From Micromonosporaceae bacterium (lineage in GTDB: Bacteria > Actinomycetota > Actinomycetes > Mycobacteriales > Micromonosporaceae), in NCBI GenBank assembly GCA_017354595.1, contig JAFMQQ010000067.1, positions 1 through 9,806 on the forward strand: a stretch of DNA of 9,806 nucleotides, read 5' to 3'. A program made the position numbers and the translations under genes. Positions 5,382 to 9,806 of the stretch are shown here, piece by piece (position 1 is the first letter of the stretch; each line of letters starts with the position of its first letter). The notes under the pieces were generated by a model, which had not been told where the DNA came from, made no database searches, and saw only the letters and a program-made list of their open reading frames with translations.

Positions 5382-6113
5382 ATGGCGCTGGCGAGCTTCA
5401 AGGATCTGTGCCTGGACAGTGGCGATGTGCCACGCCTGGCCGGCTTCTGGCGGCAGGTGCTCGGCGGGCAACTGTACCTCCGCAACAACGGAGTCGGGCG
5501 GCTCGAGCCCCTCGCCGGCCGGCCGGCGAGCGAGGTTGTGTGGATCAACCCGGTACCCGAGCCGCGCATCGGGAAGACCCGGGTACACCTGGATCTGCGC
5601 CTCGCCGCACCCGACCCGGCCGGCCTGCTGTCGGCCGGTACCGCGGTCGTACGAGCGCCGGCGGGCCACGCGCGGCACTGGGTGCTCGCCGACCCGGAAG
5701 GCAACCAGTTCTGCGCCTTTCCACCCGACGAGCCCGTCGCCGGTGACCCGAACCAGTCACACCGGCCGGGTGAGCCCGGCGTGTTCCAGCTGGTCACCGA
5801 CTGCCGGGACAGCGAGGCTCAGGCAGCCTGGTGGGCGCAGCTGCTCGGCGGCAGCGCCGTAGCCAAGGAGTACGGCGCCGTACTCGTCGGTGCGGAAGGC
5901 TTTCCGTGGGAGGGATGGCTCTTCCAGCCGGTACCCGAGCCGAAGACCGTGAAGAACCGCGTGCACTGGGACCTGTCGCTGGCGGCGCCGGTACCGGATG
6001 AGCTTCTTGGTGTCGGCGCCTCAGTCCTGCGCGAGCCCGGCGGGGACATCGACTGGTGGGTGCTGGCCGACCCGGAGGGCAACGAGTTCTGTGCGTTCCC
6101 CGCCGAGCGGTGA
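5382..6113 (+). CDS. two-domain VOC/glyoxalase-like protein
   Basis: Starting at ATG 5382, with GGGGA ten bases before it, the product has 243 residues. It is two consecutive VOC-fold units (Glyoxalase-like domain type common in actinobacteria), about 1-118 and 126-243. The units are clearly duplicates: both begin with F(K/Q)xL...D...AxxWxxxLGG, both contain PVPEP+xxK.RVHxDL, and both close with WVLADPEGN(Q/E)FCAFP. The His in RVH and the Glu in PEGNxF are usual metal-site positions of the fold. Such proteins are often uncharacterised lyases, dioxygenases or binding proteins for resistance; no substrate can be assigned. It is cytosolic, with no signal sequence. It converges on the SPFH gene, the stops being 25 bases apart. 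Confidence 0.85.
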   Translation: MALASFKDLCLDSGDVPRLAGFWRQVLGGQLYLRNNGVGRLEPLAGRPASEVVWINPVPEPRIGKTRVHLDLRLAAPDPAGLLSAGTAVVRAPAGHARHWVLADPEGNQFCAFPPDEPVAGDPNQSHRPGEPGVFQLVTDCRDSEAQAAWWAQLLGGSAVAKEYGAVLVGAEGFPWEGWLFQPVPEPKTVKNRVHWDLSLAAPVPDELLGVGASVLREPGGDIDWWVLADPEGNEFCAFPAER

Positions 6114-6138
6114 CCGCCGACGACCGTCCACAATAGAC

Positions 6139-7569
6139 TCAAGTCTGGGGTGGGCGGGACAGCGCCGACTGTACCGCCGCCACCGCCGCGCTGAGCTGCC
6201 CGACGATGCCGGCCAGGCTGGTGCCGTCGGCGGAGCCGATGTTCACCGAGCGCAGCTCGGTCGGTTGCGGCAGCCGCTGCACGATCTCCGGTAGCGATGC
6301 GACCAGCTTCGCCTGGAGGTTCGCCGGTGACTGATCATTGTCGATTTCGACCTGCAGCCTGGTCCGTTCCAACGCGAGCAGCGCCTCGTCATGGCGGGCC
6401 TGGGCGCGGCTGCGGGCCAGCGCCAGCTCGTGGTCGAGGGTCAGCCGCTTGGCCGCGAAGTCGCGTTCGATGCGCAGCCGCTCGATCTCCTCCTGCTGTT
6501 CGTGCAGCGCCCGTTCCAGCGCCAGCTCGTGCACCCGCGTCTCGTTCTCGATGTCCGCCACCCGGCGGGCGTCCTCCTGCTCGCGCTCGGTGCGCCGTAC
6601 CCGCTCCGCGGTTTCCTGGTCGAAGGTCTCGGCGGCGATCCGGGCACGCAACTGCGCCAGTTCGCGCTCGCTCTCGATCCGCTGGGTGCTGGCGACCCGC
6701 TCCGCGGCCAGCTCGCGTTCCGCGACCACCGTCTCGGCGGCCAGCTCGGCGACCCGGGCGATCTGTTGCTGCTCGGCACGGAACGGCTTCTGCAGGTTCT
6801 GCCACAGCCGGGACGAGCTGACCACCGCCTCCTTGATCTGGACGGTGACGATGCGCAGCCCCAACCCGGCATCGCGGTTGCCCTCGCCCTCGGCCACACC
6901 TCGCAGCCGGGCGGTCAGCTCCTCGATGATCGGCTGCTTGTCACTGAGCACCTCATGCACGCTCATCGTGGCGACCTTGTCCTTGATGGTCGCCTCGGCC
7001 TGCTCCTTGAGTTGCAGGTTGACCAGTCGCATCGGCTCGACCGGGTCGCTGAAGTCCAGTTTCTTGTACGCGGTGGAGAAGTCCTGGATGATCCACTGTA
7101 CGTACGCCTGGACCAGTAGCCCCTGCAGCTCCCGGCAGATGCAGTACGCGTTGATCAGGATCGTCTGCATGGCGCCCGGTACCACCAGGAACGAGTCGGT
7201 CGCCGGGTTGAACCGGAAGGAGATCCCCAGCCCGACGTGCAGCGGCTCGCTGTGGCCCCGGCGGGTGTGCACCACGAACGCGTTCGGCGGTACCAGCACC
7301 GTCTTCCACCGGCCGAAGCCGCTGATGTGGACGTCGACGGCGGCGGTGGACGGCCCGCTGGGACTGGGCGGCGCGGCGAACGATTCTTCAGCGAGGAACT
7401 CGGCGTCACTGACGGCGCCGGGTGCGGGTGGTTTGGCGGCCGCCGCTATGTGCCGGCTGCGCGCCACCAGCGGCGCGGAAGCCGCGCGCTTCTGCAGGTC
7501 CTGCTCCAGTTGCGCCTGCTGAGCGACGACCTGGTCCAGGTAGGTGTTGCGGGTCTCGGTCGTGGTCAT
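6139..7569 (-). CDS. SPFH/band-7 (flotillin-like) coiled-coil protein
   Basis: The ATG at 7569 follows GGAGG with five bases between, a strong ribosome-binding site that rejects the longer frame to 7626. The product has 476 residues. Residues 1-80 are a charged, then Pro/Ala-rich head; about 88-265 form the SPFH domain (VLVPPNAFVVHTRRG, VPGAMQTILINAYCICRELQ, VHEVLSDKQPIIEELTARLR, GLRIVTVQIKEAVV). About 266-412 are a long Glu/Arg/Ala-rich coiled coil, and 413-476 a flotillin-like tail (LVASLPEIVQRLPQPTELRS). SPFH proteins oligomerise into membrane-associated scaffolds. Unlike many prohibitin/stomatin relatives it has no N-terminal membrane helix, so it would be peripheral or soluble. No NfeD partner is visible, and its function here is unknown. 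It is transcribed divergently from the beta-helix gene across a 446-base gap. Confidence 0.85.
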   Translation of the reverse strand: MTTTETRNTYLDQVVAQQAQLEQDLQKRAASAPLVARSRHIAAAAKPPAPGAVSDAEFLAEESFAAPPSPSGPSTAAVDVHISGFGRWKTVLVPPNAFVVHTRRGHSEPLHVGLGISFRFNPATDSFLVVPGAMQTILINAYCICRELQGLLVQAYVQWIIQDFSTAYKKLDFSDPVEPMRLVNLQLKEQAEATIKDKVATMSVHEVLSDKQPIIEELTARLRGVAEGEGNRDAGLGLRIVTVQIKEAVVSSSRLWQNLQKPFRAEQQQIARVAELAAETVVAERELAAERVASTQRIESERELAQLRARIAAETFDQETAERVRRTEREQEDARRVADIENETRVHELALERALHEQQEEIERLRIERDFAAKRLTLDHELALARSRAQARHDEALLALERTRLQVEIDNDQSPANLQAKLVASLPEIVQRLPQPTELRSVNIGSADGTSLAGIVGQLSAAVAAVQSALSRPPQT

Positions 7570-7718
7570 CACGGCCTCCGGGGGCGGGTACGGCGAGAGG
7601 ATCCTCATCTTGCCCGGACGGCGCAAGTCCGTGTGTCCCGGTGGGCGGTTGGGCGTCGGCCGGCGGACCGAGGCTGGGCCGCGGGCGGCGCGCTGCTGGA
7701 AGGGTGGGAGAGATGGAA

Positions 7719-7778
7719 CGACCCCCGGGCTTCCGCTCGCGCGGGCCGGCTCGGACTGGGGCCGGCACCCGGGGGTCG
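7719..7778. repeat. 60-base inverted repeat, potential stem-loop
   Basis: CGACCCCCGGG (7719-7729) and CCCGGGGGTCG (7768-7778) are perfect 11-base reverse complements. Inside, GCCGGC at 7745-7750 and 7761-7766 can pair to extend the structure. It lies about 150 bases upstream of the SPFH start. It may be a terminator, an RNA structure in the SPFH leader, or a protein-binding cruciform. Confidence 0.6.
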
Positions 7779-7833
7779 GGTAGCTGCCTGGTATTCGCCG
7801 CGCCGCATCCTGAGCAAGGACACGAGTACCCCG

Positions 7834-7863
7834 CCCCTTTTGCTAGAACCCCTTTGGCTAGAA
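7834..7863. repeat. tandem 15-base direct repeat
   Basis: CCCCTTTTGCTAGAA (7834-7848) is followed directly by CCCCTTTGGCTAGAA (7849-7863), 14 of 15 bases identical. The right copy overlaps a small inverted pair GCTAG (7857-7861) / CTAGC. In a long divergent gap this could be a pair of regulator sites; the A/T-rich core stands out from the GC-rich surroundings. Confidence 0.6.
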
Positions 7864-7916
7864 CGGTGCCCTAGCGGGCGCGCGGGCTCGACGATGGCGA
7901 GTCCAGGAGACGGCGG

Positions 7917-7955
7917 TTAGCTGACAGCCACCTCACGAGTCCTATGGCTATACAA
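7917..7955 (-). other. very short open frame after an unusually strong Shine-Dalgarno sequence
   Basis: On the minus strand GAGAGGAGGTGGTCC, close to full complementarity with the 16S 3' end, is followed by TTG at 7955 and a 12-codon frame ending at TAA 7917-7919 (MYSHRTREVAVS). It could be a leader peptide upstream of the SPFH transcript. The peptide itself has no informative feature, and the match may be chance. Confidence 0.2.
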
Positions 7956-8015
7956 CTTTGGACCACCTCCTCTCTCGTGTAGATCCAACTTAAGGAACCT
8001 CGGCGCCGTCGACAA

Positions 8016-9788
8016 GTGAGATTCCTGCAGTATCCGGGACCGGGTCTGGATCGTTGCGTCTGCGTGGGGTTTTCGGTCACGGGGGGCCGGCGTGATCCAC
8101 ACCGGCCAGGCCCTGCCCGCGCGCGGCTGGTGGCTCCCGGGCTCGCCTTGTTGATCGTCCTGGTACCCATGGTCCTGCACCTGAGCGGGGGCGACTTCAC
8201 GGCCGGCTGGAGCAGGTACAACCTGGCCTCGGTACAGGACCAGAATCCGGGTGGCGGGCGCACCTACTACATCAGCCCGGACGGGAACGACAGCCAGGAC
8301 GGCAGGTCGCCCGGCCGGCCCTGGCGGAGCCTGCGGTGGCTGTACGGTCTGGCGCTGCGCCCGGGGGACCGGGTGCTGCTGCAGGGCGGTGCGCAGTACC
8401 CGGGCTTCATCGTGCTGCGGCCGGGCGAGGCCGGCGACCCGGCGCACCCGGTCGAGATCGGCTCCTACGGTGTGGGGCGTGCCACGCTCATCCCACCACG
8501 CGGGGTATCTGGAATCACCGTGCACAACACGGCCGGCGTCTGGATCCACGACCTGGCCATCATCGGCAACCCGGTCGCCTACCGCAGCCAAGCCGGGATC
8601 AAGCTGTACAGCAACCTGCCCGGCGGCCGCAAGCTCTCCGGCGCCACCATCAACGACGTGGACGTCAGCGGCTTCCACAACGGTGTCGAGATCGGCGGTG
8701 GCAACGGCAGCACCGGGTTCCGCGATGTGCTGGTCAGCGACTCCCGGCTGTACGGCAACCGGGACAACGGTCTGGTCAGCTTCGGGCCGGCGGTGCATCC
8801 GGCCAGGCCGGCGTACGCTCACCAGCACCTGACTGTGTCCAATGTGGAGGCGTTCGGCAACCTGGGCGACCCGACCAACCACTTCACCAGCAGCGGCAAC
8901 GGGATCGTCCTGGCCAGCGTCGACGGCGGCGTGGTGCGGCACTCGGTGGCGTACGACAACGGTGCCAGGTGTACCGCGCCGTCCGGGCCGGTCGGCATCT
9001 GGTCCTTCGACTCCGCACACGTGACGATCGAGCACAACGTCTCGTACAACAACCGTACCGGCGGCCACGCCGACGGCGGCGGGTTCGACCTGGACCGCAA
9101 TGTCGTCGCGTCGTATCTGCAGTACAACCTTGCCTATGGCAACGACGGTCCGGGCTTCATGCTCTACAGCCCGGTCACCGGGTCGGCGCACGAGGGCAAC
9201 GTCGTCCGGTTCAATATCAGCCAGAATGACGCCGGCAAGGGTTCCTACTACGGGGGGATCACGATCGGCGGGCGGGTGACCCGCTCGTTCGTGTACCACA
9301 ACACCGTGGTCGTCCGTGGCAGGGGGACGGCGCAGCCGGCCGCGATCGTCCTGTTTGGAACGTTGGACCGGGTGGTGGTGTGGAACAACATCTTCATCGC
9401 GGTCGGGACGCCGTTGATCGACTCCCACCTCGCGTTCCGGCTGAGCCAGGTGGCGCTGCGTGGCAACGACCTGTACGCGACCGCCGGCCAGTGGCAGGCC
9501 AGGTGGGGTCCGTCTGTCTACTCTGGACTCGACCAGTGGCGCTCCGCTGCCGGCCAGGAGCCGGGAAGCGGCGTCCGCAGCATCGACCCGGGATTCGTGT
9601 ACCCGCAGGCGCAGCGCGGGGACGGTGTCTGGCTGGCCCTCGGCTTCGTACCGCGGAGACGCTCGCCCCTGGTCGGTGCCGGAGTGAACCTGCGCGCCGC
9701 AGGCGTCGACCTCGGCACCCTGGACTACCTCGGCACCCCGCTGGCCGGGCGGCTCACCGTCGGCGCTGTACAGCCGACCGGCGCCTGA
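8016..9788 (+). CDS. right-handed parallel beta-helix protein, secreted or membrane-anchored
   Basis: The frame from GTG 8016 gives 590 residues; GTG 8064 is an alternative start, and neither has a strong ribosome-binding site. Residues about 38-56 (LVAPGLALLIVLVPMVLHL) after a basic N-terminus form a signal anchor or signal peptide, so the rest is outside the membrane. Residues about 84-130 (YYISPDGNDSQDGRSPGRPW, LRPGDRVLLQGGAQYPG) are the opening found in pectate-lyase-like and DUF1565 proteins. About 165-470 hold many PbH1-type turns such as NGVEIGGGNGST, RLYGNRDNGLVSFG, VAYDNGA, ISQNDAG and VYHNTVVVR. Such proteins often cleave or modify acidic polysaccharides; no catalytic set can be named from sequence alone, and no sugar-transport genes are nearby. 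The stop at 9786 leaves 18 bases to the window end. Confidence 0.85.
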   Translation: MRFLQYPGPGLDRCVCVGFSVTGGRRDPHRPGPARARLVAPGLALLIVLVPMVLHLSGGDFTAGWSRYNLASVQDQNPGGGRTYYISPDGNDSQDGRSPGRPWRSLRWLYGLALRPGDRVLLQGGAQYPGFIVLRPGEAGDPAHPVEIGSYGVGRATLIPPRGVSGITVHNTAGVWIHDLAIIGNPVAYRSQAGIKLYSNLPGGRKLSGATINDVDVSGFHNGVEIGGGNGSTGFRDVLVSDSRLYGNRDNGLVSFGPAVHPARPAYAHQHLTVSNVEAFGNLGDPTNHFTSSGNGIVLASVDGGVVRHSVAYDNGARCTAPSGPVGIWSFDSAHVTIEHNVSYNNRTGGHADGGGFDLDRNVVASYLQYNLAYGNDGPGFMLYSPVTGSAHEGNVVRFNISQNDAGKGSYYGGITIGGRVTRSFVYHNTVVVRGRGTAQPAAIVLFGTLDRVVVWNNIFIAVGTPLIDSHLAFRLSQVALRGNDLYATAGQWQARWGPSVYSGLDQWRSAAGQEPGSGVRSIDPGFVYPQAQRGDGVWLALGFVPRRRSPLVGAGVNLRAAGVDLGTLDYLGTPLAGRLTVGAVQPTGA

Positions 9789-9806
9789 GCGCCGGCGGCT
9801 CCTCGA

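Larger units (their letters stand above)
7570..8015. other. 446-base intergenic region between divergent genes
   Basis: No convincing protein-coding gene lies here; the open frames are low-complexity and overlap each other. It holds the SPFH ribosome-binding site (7575-7579, minus), a long perfect hairpin (7719-7778), a tandem 15-base repeat (7834-7863) and a very strong Shine-Dalgarno-like sequence on the minus strand at about 7962-7975. Both flanking promoters should be in this gap, but no clear -35/-10 pair can be picked by eye; TATACA at 7949-7954 on the plus strand is a possible -10 for the beta-helix gene. Confidence 0.6.

Noticed and set aside
6338..7522. 394-codon plus-strand open frame opposite the SPFH gene
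   Set aside because: Ser/Arg/Cys-rich low-complexity translation, antisense to a gene with clear domains and a strong ribosome-binding site.
7955..7980. Fragment of a 16S rRNA 3' end on the plus strand
   Set aside because: The likeness covers only about 15 bases around CACCTCCT, with no upstream rRNA sequence.
7917..9428. 503-codon open frame on the minus strand opposite the beta-helix gene
   Set aside because: Repetitive V/A/D/R-rich translation without any family motif, wholly antisense to a well-supported beta-helix gene; an antisense shadow of GC-biased codons.
1..9806. CRISPR array
   Set aside because: No set of regularly spaced repeats with variable spacers; the only arrays are two- or three-unit tandem repeats.

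Overview
The window reads as high-GC actinobacterial chromosome: G/C-rich third codon positions, GTG starts, a GlxA-type AraC HTH remnant, a DUF2550-like protein and many VOC, SPFH and beta-helix relatives in such genomes. Micromonosporaceae or a close family is my best guess; this is inference, since no marker gene is present.

Layout. (1) Bases 2-982 hold the 3' end of an IlvD/Edd-type sugar-acid dehydratase. It is followed by a scrap of an AraC/GlxA regulator (1031-1130, minus). (2) On the minus strand, 1162-1602 encodes a small membrane-anchored DUF2550-like protein, and 1706-2242 a membrane protein with a CopC/YtkA-like extracytoplasmic domain. (3) Bases 2250-5224 look like a decayed integrative element lying against the 3' end of a tRNA-Thr(UGU) gene (5224-5299, minus). 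It contains a C-terminal scrap of a tyrosine recombinase (2252-2367), an intact unrecognised gene (2465-3541) between GATCTTGGC repeats, and a PIN-domain toxin with its antitoxin overlapping by GTGA (3718-4286). It ends with a broken EamA transporter (4310-4605, minus) and a frameshifted tyrosine-recombinase gene (4605-5147) that still shows all its catalytic motifs. (4) To the right of the tRNA the sequence looks like ordinary chromosome: a two-domain VOC/glyoxalase-like protein (5382-6113), a convergent SPFH/flotillin-like coiled-coil protein (6139-7569, minus), a 446-base gap with a long hairpin and a tandem 15-base repeat, and a secreted or anchored right-handed beta-helix protein (8016-9788).

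The integrase, tRNA and remnants fit together as an element that entered at tRNA-Thr, lost its mobility genes and kept little besides the toxin-antitoxin pair and the unknown gene. The most original object is that unknown gene. Its product is built from two diverged copies of a roughly 130-residue helical unit, and the gene lies between short repeats, the left set of which begins exactly where the integrase homology stops. I cannot assign it a function.
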